This document shows, one piece after another, positions 1 through 8,006 of a stretch of 64,000 nucleotides of DNA. The position numbers were made by a program, and so were the translations under genes. The stretch comes from Mycobacterium sp. 852002-51961_SCH5331710 (GTDB lineage: Bacteria > Actinomycetota > Actinomycetes > Mycobacteriales > Mycobacteriaceae): positions 61,248 to 125,247 of the forward strand of contig NZ_LZSQ01000106.1 of assembly GCF_001665535.1 (NCBI RefSeq), given 5' to 3'. How positions within the stretch are numbered: position 1 is the first letter of the stretch; each line of letters opens with the position of its first letter. Under the pieces are notes generated by a model. The model had not been told where the DNA came from. It was given only the letters and a program-made list of their open reading frames with translations, and did no database searches.

Positions 1-518
1 CGGTGGCCGATGTGGACGTGCTGCTTCGGGCGGGGGCGGACAAGGTGGCGGTCAACACCGCGGCGATCGCCCGCCCGGAACTGCTTGCGGAATTGTCTCG
101 GCAGTTCGGCTCGCAGTGCATCGTGCTGTCGGTCGACGCCCGCACGGTGCCGGCGGATCAGGAGCCCACGCCGTCGGGGTGGGAGGTCACGACGCACGGC
201 GGGCGCCGGGGCACCGGGTTCGACGCCGTCGAATGGGCAACGCGGGGAGCCGAACTCGGCGTCGGCGAGATCCTGTTGAACTCGATGGACTTCGACGGCA
301 CCAAGGCCGGTTTCGATCTGCCGATGATTGCGGCGGTGCGCGGCGCCGTCAACGTCCCAGTAATAGCCAGCGGCGGCGCTGGGGCACCCGAACATTTCGC
401 CCCCGCTATCGCTGCCGGGGCGGACGCCGTGCTGGCCGCCAGCGTGTTCCACTTCCGTGAGCTGACGATCGCGCAGGTGAAGGAGGCCATGGCGGCCGAA
501 GGGATAACCGTCCGATGA
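1..518 (+). CDS. hisF: Imidazole glycerol phosphate synthase, cyclase subunit HisF (5' truncated)
   Basis: HisF uses ammonia from HisH to turn PRFAR into imidazole glycerol phosphate and AICAR in histidine synthesis (cytoplasm). The frame is open from the first bases, so roughly the first third of the (beta/alpha)8 barrel lies outside the window; 171 residues remain of a usual ~255-260. Visible family marks are ADKVAVNTAA, the strand with catalytic aspartate in LSVDART, EILLNSMDFDGTKAGFD, and the C-terminal phosphate loop VIASGGAG followed by ADAVLAASVFH. The stop overlaps the hisI start by four bases (ATGA), so the two are translationally coupled. Confidence 0.97.
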   Translation, partial: VADVDVLLRAGADKVAVNTAAIARPELLAELSRQFGSQCIVLSVDARTVPADQEPTPSGWEVTTHGGRRGTGFDAVEWATRGAELGVGEILLNSMDFDGTKAGFDLPMIAAVRGAVNVPVIASGGAGAPEHFAPAIAAGADAVLAASVFHFRELTIAQVKEAMAAEGITVR

Positions 519-865
519 CACTCGATTCCGACATCGCGTCGCGACTCAAGCGCGACGCCAACGGGTTGGTCACCGCCGTGGTGCAGGAGCGCGGCACCGG
601 CCAGGTGCTGATGGTGGCGTGGATGGACGATCTGGCGCTGGCCCGCACGCTTGAAACCCGTCGCGGAACCTACTATTCGCGGTCGCGGCAACAGCACTGG
701 GTCAAAGGGGAGACCTCGGGCCACACACAGTACGTCCACTCGGTGCGCCTGGACTGTGACGGCGACACCGTGCTGCTGGAGGTCGATCAGGTCGACGGCG
801 CCTGCCACACCGGCGATCACAGTTGCTTCGATGCGGATGTGCTGCTCGCGCCGGAGAACGGCTGA
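515..865 (+). CDS. hisI: Phosphoribosyl-AMP cyclohydrolase HisI
   Basis: HisI opens the adenine ring of phosphoribosyl-AMP, the third step of histidine synthesis. The protein has 116 residues, normal for the stand-alone cyclohydrolase without the HisE domain. Seen: MVAWMDDLALARTLETR near the N-terminus, the YYSRSRQQHWVKGETSG motif (residues ~50-65), metal-binding LDCDGDTVLL (~75-84), and the C-terminal GACHTGDHSCF zinc motif. The start is fixed by the ATGA overlap with hisF. It ends three bases before the convergent ABC ATPase gene; no hairpin lies between them. Confidence 0.97.
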   Translation: MTLDSDIASRLKRDANGLVTAVVQERGTGQVLMVAWMDDLALARTLETRRGTYYSRSRQQHWVKGETSGHTQYVHSVRLDCDGDTVLLEVDQVDGACHTGDHSCFDADVLLAPENG

Positions 866-868
866 GTT

Positions 869-1669
869 CTACAGGTCGATGATGCGGGTTGCTTTCGCAC
901 GCGCAGTCCACCGGCCTTCGTCGTAGCCGACGACCACGGGATGGGCGAACGCGGCGCTGACGTTGTCCGTCGTCACTGTGTCTCGCGCCGGTCCGATGGC
1001 GGTCGTCCGCCCCTCGGCGATCAGCAGCGCGTGCGTCGTCGTGGTCGGCAACTCTTCGAGATGATGGGTGACCAGGATCGACGCGACGTCGGGATGGGTC
1101 TCGTCGAGCGAGTCGATGGTTTCCAGAAGCTGTTCGCGCGCAGCCACATCCAAACCCGTGGTGGGTTCGTCGAGCAGCAGCAGCTTCGGTTCGGAGACCA
1201 GGGCGCGGGCGATCAACGTCCGCCCCCGCTCACCCTGCGACAACGTCGGCCACACGTCAGCTGCCTTGTGCGACAATCCGACCGCATCGATCATCGCGTC
1301 CACCCGGGTGCGTTCGTCCGCGCTCGGCGTCCACCGCATCGGGGTGTCGATGGTGCCCGTGATGCCGGTCGACACCACCTCGCGTACCGACAGCGAATAC
1401 TGCAGTCGGTGCCGCGGGTTGACGTGACCAATGGAGCGGCGCAGGCGCGCCAGGTCCACCCGGCCCATCTGCTCACCCAGAATGCGCACGGTGCCCGTCG
1501 TCGGGAACTGCATCGCGGCGCAGAAGCCGAGAAGAGTGCTCTTGCCCGCTCCGTTGGGTCCGAGCAGCGCCCAGTGCTCGCCGGCGTGAACGGTCAGCGA
1601 GATGCCGTCGAGAATCTGCTTGCCGTTCCGGCGGAACGTGACATCGGCGAGTTCGAGGACCGGCGTCAT
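869..1669 (-). CDS. ABC transporter ATP-binding protein (no permease nearby)
   Basis: A 266-residue single-domain ABC ATPase. Walker A GPNGAGKST (~38-46), signature LSQGERGRTLIARAL (~143-157), Walker B LLLLDEPTTGLD (~163-174) and the H-loop VTHHLEELP are all present, so it should hydrolyse ATP. It overlaps the upstream bcp gene by four bases (ATGA) and is co-transcribed with it. No membrane or substrate-binding partner is encoded alongside. It looks like the YlmA/ModF-like stand-alone ATPases by sequence feel, but the substrate cannot be told. It could work with a distant permease or have a non-transport role. Confidence 0.9.
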   Translation of the reverse strand: MTPVLELADVTFRRNGKQILDGISLTVHAGEHWALLGPNGAGKSTLLGFCAAMQFPTTGTVRILGEQMGRVDLARLRRSIGHVNPRHRLQYSLSVREVVSTGITGTIDTPMRWTPSADERTRVDAMIDAVGLSHKAADVWPTLSQGERGRTLIARALVSEPKLLLLDEPTTGLDVAAREQLLETIDSLDETHPDVASILVTHHLEELPTTTTHALLIAEGRTTAIGPARDTVTTDNVSAAFAHPVVVGYDEGRWTARAKATRIIDL

Positions 1670-2130
1670 GCCGACTGGCGTTGCCGCAACACTTCCAAGG
1701 CCTTGTCGGCGTGGCTGTCCATGCTGATCTCCGACGCGATCACGGCCAAAACGGTGCGATCCGTGTCGATCACGAACGTGGTCCTCTTGACCGGCATGAA
1801 CTTGCCCAGCAGGCCTCGCTTCACGCCGAACTGCGTGGCGACCGCCCCGTCGGCGTCCGACAGCAGCGGGTAGTCGAACCGCTCCTTGTCGGCGAACTGT
1901 GCCTGCTTGTCGACCGCGTCGGTGCTGATCCCGACGCGGCGCGCGCCGACCGCGGCGAACTCCGCGGCCAGGTCACGAAAGTGGCAGGCCTCCTTGGTGC
2001 AACCCGGCGTCATTGCGGCGGGGTAGAAGAACAGCACGATCGGGCCATCGGCGAGCAGCTCGCTGAGGCTCCGCACCTTGCCCCTCTGGTCCGGCAATTC
2101 GAACTCGGCAACTCGGTCACCCGTCTTCAT
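1666..2130 (-). CDS. bcp: Peroxiredoxin, Bcp/PrxQ family
   Basis: Thiol peroxidase that reduces hydrogen and organic peroxides (cytoplasm). The 154-residue thioredoxin fold carries FFYPAAMTPGCTKEACHFRDL: peroxidatic Cys44 and resolving Cys49, the C-x4-C spacing of atypical 2-Cys PrxQ enzymes. Start: ATG at 2130 is used; an in-frame GTG at 2139 would add three residues and neither has a clear ribosome site. It is coupled to the downstream ABC ATPase by ATGA. The M. tuberculosis gene next to hisI, which I recall as bcpB, is the likely counterpart. Confidence 0.93.
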   Translation of the reverse strand: MKTGDRVAEFELPDQRGKVRSLSELLADGPIVLFFYPAAMTPGCTKEACHFRDLAAEFAAVGARRVGISTDAVDKQAQFADKERFDYPLLSDADGAVATQFGVKRGLLGKFMPVKRTTFVIDTDRTVLAVIASEISMDSHADKALEVLRQRQSA

Positions 2131-2201
2131 GAGCGTCACGCTACGCCGCGAACCTGAAAAGCGTTGGTGTGGGACGCGGTTACCGTGAGAACCTCATCTC
2201 G

Positions 2202-2921
2202 ATGGTGGATCTCGACGCGTTCGTCGCCGACGGTTACGTGAAGATCGACGCCGCGGCGCCCCGCCGTGTCGCCGATGCGGCGCGCGCGGCGTTGTGGCAA
2301 CAGCTGGGGCTGGCGCCCGACGGACCGGAGAGATGGGTCGAACCCGTCCGCTGGGCCGGCGACATGACCGGTGCCGGCCCGTTCGGTGAGCTCATACGAA
2401 GCCCGAAACTCGCTGCGGCGCTGGATCGCATCTGCGGTCAAGGCGGTTGGTCACCGAGCCTCGCCTTGGGAAACATCCCCGTCCGATTTCCCGTATCGCC
2501 GCCGAATGACGACCGCGGCTGGCACATCGACGCCAACACGCCCGAGGCCGACGGGGGATGGGCGGTCACCGGTCGCCCCCATACCGTCCTGCTGCTCACC
2601 CTGCTGTCCGACGTGGGCCCCGACGACGCTCCCACGCGGATCAGGGTCGGCTCCCACCGCGACGTGGCCCGCGTACTGGGACCCGAGCCGCTCGGCCTCG
2701 CCGAGATGGGCCGGCTCGTCGACGACGCCAGCGCGGCGCGTCCCGTGGCGCTCGCCACGGGCCGGCCCGGCGACATGTACCTGCTGCACCCGTTCACCGC
2801 GCACGCCGCGGACGAGCATCGGGGCACGACACCGCGGTTCATGGCGCAAACGCCGATCATGCTCACCAGCCCGCTGACACCCACGTCGTCCTCACCGCTG
2901 GGATGCGTCTGGGACACTTGA
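2202..2921 (+). CDS. Phytanoyl-CoA dioxygenase (PhyH) family protein
   Basis: A 239-residue protein of the Fe(II)/2-oxoglutarate PhyH family. The N-terminal LDAFVADGYVKID is typical of the fold. GWHIDAN carries the H-x-D iron ligands (His108, Asp110), and the distal His lies in LLHPFTAHAADEHRG (~193-207), followed by PRFMAQTP with the likely 2-oxoglutarate-binding Arg. ATG 2202 is chosen because the family motif starts there; GTG 2169 would add 11 residues with no homologous look. The substrate is unknown. It ends three bases before trpE, so it probably shares a transcript with the trp genes, but a role in tryptophan synthesis is not implied. Confidence 0.85.
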   Translation: MVDLDAFVADGYVKIDAAAPRRVADAARAALWQQLGLAPDGPERWVEPVRWAGDMTGAGPFGELIRSPKLAAALDRICGQGGWSPSLALGNIPVRFPVSPPNDDRGWHIDANTPEADGGWAVTGRPHTVLLLTLLSDVGPDDAPTRIRVGSHRDVARVLGPEPLGLAEMGRLVDDASAARPVALATGRPGDMYLLHPFTAHAADEHRGTTPRFMAQTPIMLTSPLTPTSSSPLGCVWDT

Positions 2922-2924
2922 CGC

Positions 2925-4472
2925 GTGCAGACCACTGCCTCGTCGTCAGCCCTCGGCTCGTCGCTGGCGATCACCACCTCGCGGGAGGATTTCCGCGCGC
3001 TGGCCGCCGAGCACCGCGTGGTGCCGGTGACGCGCAAGGTGCTCGCCGACAGCGAGACGCCGCTGTCGGCGTACCGGAAACTGGCCGCCAACCGGCCCGG
3101 AACCTTCCTGCTGGAGTCGGCCGAGAACGGCCGTTCGTGGTCGCGCTGGTCGTTCATCGGCGCCGGTGCGCCGTCGGCGCTGACCGTCCGCGACGGCGAG
3201 GCCGTGTGGCTGGGCACGACGCCGCAGGACGCGCCCCAGGGCGGCGATCCGCTGCAGGCGCTGCGGGCCACGCTCGAACTGCTGAAGACCGAGCCGGTGC
3301 CGGGCCTGCCGCCGCTGTCGAGCGGGCTCGTCGGCTTCTTCGCCTACGACATGGTCCGTCGCCTGGAGAAGCTGCCGTCGCTCACCGTCGATGATCTGGG
3401 CCTACCCGACATGCTGCTGCTGTTGGCCACCGACATCGCCGCCGTCGACCACCACGAGGGCACGATCACGCTGATCGCCAATGCGGTGAACTGGAACGGC
3501 ACCGACGAACGGGTCGATTGGGCGTACGACGACGCCGTCGCCCGCCTCGACGTGATGACCGCGGCTCTGAGTGAGCACCTACCATCGGCGGTGGCGACGT
3601 TCAGCCGGCCAGAGCCGACGCACCGCGCCCAGCGCACCCTCGAGGAATACGAGGCGATCGTCGAGAAGCTGGTGCGCGACATCGAGGCCGGCGAGGCGTT
3701 TCAGGTGGTGCCCTCGCAGCGCTTCGAAATGGAGACGCCCGCCGATCCTCTCGACGTGTACAGGATGCTGCGGGTGACCAATCCGAGCCCGTACATGTAT
3801 CTGCTCAACGTGCCGAACGCCGCAGGCGGACCGGACTTCTCGATCGTCGGCTCCAGCCCCGAAGCACTGGTGACGGTCAAGGACGGACGGGCCACCACAC
3901 ATCCGATCGCGGGTACCCGGTGGCGCGGCGCGACCGAGGAGGAGGACCTGCTGCTCGAGAAGGAACTGCAGGCCGACGAAAAAGAACGGGCCGAGCATCT
4001 GATGCTCGTCGACCTGGGCCGCAACGATCTCGGGCGGGTCTGCCAGCCGGGCACCGTGCGGGTCGAGGACTACAGCCACATCGAGCGCTACAGCCACGTC
4101 ATGCACCTGGTGTCGACGGTGACGGGCCTGCTGGCGGACGGCAAGACGGCGCTGGACGCCGTAACCGCATGCTTCCCGGCCGGGACGCTCTCGGGAGCGC
4201 CGAAGGTGCGGGCGATGGAGTTGATCGAAGAGGTCGAGAAGACGCGTCGCGGCCTGTACGGCGGGGTGCTCGGTTATCTCGACTTCGCGGGAAACGCCGA
4301 TTTCGCGATCGCCATCCGCACCGCGCTGATGCGCGATGGCACCGCATACGTGCAGGCGGGCGGTGGCGTCGTCGCCGACTCCAACGGGCCCTACGAGTAC
4401 ACCGAGGCGGCCAACAAGGCCCGTGCGGTCCTCAACGCGATCGCCGCCGCCGAGACGCTGACCGAACCGTGA
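2925..4472 (+). CDS. trpE: Anthranilate synthase component I TrpE
   Basis: TrpE makes anthranilate from chorismate with the TrpG amidotransferase. 515 residues, normal length. Seen: the LLES feedback-binding motif in FLLESAENGRSW (~65-76), where tryptophan binds in the family; IVGSSPEALV; HPIAGTRWRG; ERAEHLMLVDLGRNDLG; and GTLSGAPKVRAMELIEE near the C-terminus. All chorismate-site residues appear intact. GTG start follows the PhyH gene at a three-base gap. Its stop overlaps the next gene's GTG. No leader peptide rich in Trp codons precedes it because it sits inside an operon, so attenuation here is unlikely. Confidence 0.97.
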   Translation: MQTTASSSALGSSLAITTSREDFRALAAEHRVVPVTRKVLADSETPLSAYRKLAANRPGTFLLESAENGRSWSRWSFIGAGAPSALTVRDGEAVWLGTTPQDAPQGGDPLQALRATLELLKTEPVPGLPPLSSGLVGFFAYDMVRRLEKLPSLTVDDLGLPDMLLLLATDIAAVDHHEGTITLIANAVNWNGTDERVDWAYDDAVARLDVMTAALSEHLPSAVATFSRPEPTHRAQRTLEEYEAIVEKLVRDIEAGEAFQVVPSQRFEMETPADPLDVYRMLRVTNPSPYMYLLNVPNAAGGPDFSIVGSSPEALVTVKDGRATTHPIAGTRWRGATEEEDLLLEKELQADEKERAEHLMLVDLGRNDLGRVCQPGTVRVEDYSHIERYSHVMHLVSTVTGLLADGKTALDAVTACFPAGTLSGAPKVRAMELIEEVEKTRRGLYGGVLGYLDFAGNADFAIAIRTALMRDGTAYVQAGGGVVADSNGPYEYTEAANKARAVLNAIAAAETLTEP

Positions 4473-5062
4473 TCAGGGTCGCCCAAGTCGGTCTGGTGCT
4501 CGCCGCGGCGGGACTGTGGGTGGCCTCGCGGATGAAGTGGGTCGAGGTGACCTCGTTCGACGGTCTCGGCCAGCCGAAGACCACCGCCCTGTCCGGGGGG
4601 ACCTGGTCGACCGCGCTGGTGCCGCTGGCGGTGCTCCTGTTGGCCGCTGCGGTGGCCGCGCTGGCCGTGCGGGGATGGCCGTTACGGCTGTTGGCCTTGC
4701 TGGTGGCTGCCGCCAGCGCCGGGACCGCCTACCTGGCCATCAGCCTGTGGGTCATCAAGGACGTGGCGGTCCGCGCTTCCCACATCGCGGAGTCGCCGGT
4801 CGCAGACCTCGTCGGCACGCAGCGGCACTACGTCGGCGCGGTGATCACCGTCGTCGCCGCCGTGGTGGCGCTGGCGTGCGCGGTGCTGTTGATGCGGTCG
4901 GCGACGAGCGAGCGCTCCGGGGCGGCCCGCTACTCGCGACGCTCGGTCGCACGGCCCGACGAACCCGCAGGCGAAATGTCCGAACGCGCGATCTGGGACG
5001 CCCTCGACGCGGGGTCCGATCCGACCCAGGATCCGGCGAATCCGGACAACAAGGGCCGGTGA
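4469..5062 (+). CDS. Trp operon-associated membrane protein (TIGR02234 type)
   Basis: A 197-residue membrane protein with four predicted hydrophobic segments: IRVAQVGLVLAAAGLWVA at the start, LVPLAVLLLAAAVAALAV, LLALLVAAASAGTAYLAI, and VGAVITVVAAVVALACAVLL. A charged cytosolic-looking tail ends in DPTQDPANPDNKGR. Position between trpE and trpC and this topology fit the actinobacterial trp-region membrane family whose function is not known. GTG start overlaps the trpE stop, so expression is coupled. Role in tryptophan metabolism is inferred from conserved position only. Confidence 0.85.
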   Translation: MIRVAQVGLVLAAAGLWVASRMKWVEVTSFDGLGQPKTTALSGGTWSTALVPLAVLLLAAAVAALAVRGWPLRLLALLVAAASAGTAYLAISLWVIKDVAVRASHIAESPVADLVGTQRHYVGAVITVVAAVVALACAVLLMRSATSERSGAARYSRRSVARPDEPAGEMSERAIWDALDAGSDPTQDPANPDNKGR

Positions 5063-5087
5063 TCGTGGGTGTTGTGGTGGCGGCTAC

Positions 5088-5093
5088 CCTTCG
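5088..5093 (+). promoter_or_regulatory. Possible -10 box of an internal trpC promoter
   Basis: TACCCT fits the mycobacterial TANNNT -10 pattern and lies about 50 bases before trpC in the only sizeable gap of the trp operon (77 bases). No good -35 is visible. Weak, sequence-only call. Confidence 0.3.
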
Positions 5094-5139
5094 TGGTTGA
5101 AGATCGTCCAGTATTTCCGGGGGAAGGGAAGCGGCAGTC

Positions 5140-5958
<819 letters not shown>

Positions 5959-5961
5959 GAA

Positions 5962-7221
5962 GTGGCCGATCTCGCCGGGCCTGAGCTGCCCCGTTCCAGT
6001 GCGGCCGTAGCCGAGCCGACGTCCCACGATCCGGACGAGCGTGGTCACTTCGGTGTCTACGGAGGAAGATTCGTCGCCGAGGCGCTGATGGCCGTGATCG
6101 AAGAAGTCACCACGGCCTATGAGAAGGCCCGTGGGGATCAGACCTTCCTCGACGAGTTGGATCGGTTGCAGCGGCACTACAGCGGACGTCCCTCGCCGTT
6201 GTACGAGGCCGAGCGGCTGTCCGAGCACGCAGGCGGAGCCCGGATCTTCCTGAAACGAGAAGACCTCAACCACACCGGATCCCACAAGATCAACAACGTG
6301 CTCGGTCAGGCCCTGTTGGCCAAGCAGATGGGCAAGACCCGCGTGATCGCCGAGACCGGCGCGGGCCAGCACGGCGTGGCGACCGCGACGGCGTGCGCGC
6401 TGCTCGGCCTGGAGTGCATCATCTACATGGGAGCCGTCGACACCGCGCGTCAGGCGCTCAACGTGGCGCGAATGCGGTTGTTGGGTGCGACGGTGGTGTC
6501 CGTGGAGGCGGGTTCGAAGACGCTGAAGGACGCGATCAACGAGGCGTTCCGCGACTGGGTCACCAACGCCGACAACACGTACTACTGCTTCGGCACGGCC
6601 GCCGGACCGCATCCGTTCCCGACGATGGTGCGCGACTTTCAGCGGGTAATCGGGCTGGAAGCGCGCGCGCAGATCCAGGCGCAAGCGGGCCGGTTGCCCG
6701 ACGCGGTGACGGCGTGTATCGGCGGCGGTTCGAACGCGATCGGGATCTTCCACGCGTTCATCGACGACCCCAATGTGCGTCTGGTCGGTTACGAGGCGGC
6801 GGGTGACGGCGTCGAAACGGGCCGACACGCAGCGACTTTCACCGGCGGGTCACCCGGCGCGTTCCAGGGGTCGTTCTCGTATCTGCTGCAGGACGAGGAC
6901 GGCCAGACCATCGAATCGCATTCGATCTCAGCGGGTTTGGACTACCCAGGCGTCGGGCCCGAACACGCATACCTCAAGGACATCGGTCGCGCGGAGTACC
7001 GGCCCATCACCGATACCGAGGCGATGGACGCGTTCTCGCTGCTGTGCCGCACCGAGGGGATCATTCCCGCGATCGAGTCGGCGCACGGTCTCGCGGGGGC
7101 TCTGCAGTTGGGCCGCGAACTCGGACCCGGGTCGATCGTTCTGGTGAACCTGTCCGGCCGTGGCGATAAGGACGTGGAGACCGCGGCGAAGTGGTTCGGC
7201 TTGTTGGACGGTGCCCCGTGA
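5962..7221 (+). CDS. trpB: Tryptophan synthase beta chain TrpB
   Basis: Condenses indole with serine to make tryptophan using PLP. 419 residues, TrpB1 type. The PLP lysine is Lys109 in NHTGSHKINNVLGQ; AETGAGQHGVATA, the glycine-rich phosphate cup GGGSNAIG, and GRGDKD near the C-terminus are all present. GTG start three bases after trpC. Overlap of the stop with the trpA GTG couples the two subunits, as expected for the alpha2beta2 complex. Confidence 0.98.
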   Translation: MADLAGPELPRSSAAVAEPTSHDPDERGHFGVYGGRFVAEALMAVIEEVTTAYEKARGDQTFLDELDRLQRHYSGRPSPLYEAERLSEHAGGARIFLKREDLNHTGSHKINNVLGQALLAKQMGKTRVIAETGAGQHGVATATACALLGLECIIYMGAVDTARQALNVARMRLLGATVVSVEAGSKTLKDAINEAFRDWVTNADNTYYCFGTAAGPHPFPTMVRDFQRVIGLEARAQIQAQAGRLPDAVTACIGGGSNAIGIFHAFIDDPNVRLVGYEAAGDGVETGRHAATFTGGSPGAFQGSFSYLLQDEDGQTIESHSISAGLDYPGVGPEHAYLKDIGRAEYRPITDTEAMDAFSLLCRTEGIIPAIESAHGLAGALQLGRELGPGSIVLVNLSGRGDKDVETAAKWFGLLDGAP

Positions 7222-8006
7222 GTCGGCTAGCACCGATGTTCGAAACGTGCCGAAGCGAGGCACGCAGCGCGCTGATCGGCTATCTGCCGACCGGATTTCC
7301 CGATGTGTCCACGTCGATTTCGGCGATGACGAAGCTTGTCGACAGCGGATGCGACCTGGTCGAGGTCGGCATCGCGTATTCCGACCCCGGAATGGACGGG
7401 CCGACGATCGCGGCGGCCACCGAGGTCGCGCTGCGCGGGGGAGTACGGGTACGGGACTCGCTGGCCGCGGTCGAGGCGATCAGCAACGCCGGCGGCAGAG
7501 CCGTGGTCATGACGTACTGGAATGTCGTGTTGCGATGGGGAATCGAGGCTTTCGCCCGTGATCTGGCGTCGGTCGGTGGGCTCGGGATGATCACGCCCGA
7601 CCTGATCCCGGACGAGGCCGACGAGTGGTTGGAAGCGTCGGAGACCCACGACTTGGACCGGATCTTTCTCGTGGCGCCGTCGTCGACGCCTGAACGGCTG
7701 ACGATGACGGTGAAGGCGTCGCGCGGATTCGTCTACGCCGCATCGACGATGGGAGTGACCGGTGCGCGCGACGCGGTATCGACCGCCGCGCCCGAACTGG
7801 TCCGCCGCGTGAAGGCCGTCTCGGATATTCCGGTTGGCGTCGGCCTCGGGGTCCGTTCGGGTGCGCAGGCCGCCGAGATCGGCGCCTACGCCGACGGGGT
7901 CATCGTGGGATCAGCGTTGGTGTCGGCGCTGCAGAACGGTGTCGACACGGTCGGAACGTTGACAGCCGAACTCGCCGACGGCGTCAGGCGAAGGGTTACT
8001 GCGTGA
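7218..8006 (+). CDS. trpA: Tryptophan synthase alpha chain TrpA
   Basis: Cleaves indole-3-glycerol phosphate and feeds indole to TrpB. 262 residues from the GTG that overlaps the trpB stop; an earlier in-frame GTG at 7191 would lie inside trpB. Catalytic Glu49 in LVEVG and Asp60 in SDPGMDGPTI are at the canonical numbers. FVYAASTMGVTGAR and GLGVRSGAQAAEI give the phosphate-binding region. The loop VEVGIAYSDPGMDG is a variant of the usual VELGVPFSDPLADG. The stop overlaps the lgt start by four bases. Confidence 0.97.
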   Translation: MSRLAPMFETCRSEARSALIGYLPTGFPDVSTSISAMTKLVDSGCDLVEVGIAYSDPGMDGPTIAAATEVALRGGVRVRDSLAAVEAISNAGGRAVVMTYWNVVLRWGIEAFARDLASVGGLGMITPDLIPDEADEWLEASETHDLDRIFLVAPSSTPERLTMTVKASRGFVYAASTMGVTGARDAVSTAAPELVRRVKAVSDIPVGVGLGVRSGAQAAEIGAYADGVIVGSALVSALQNGVDTVGTLTAELADGVRRRVTA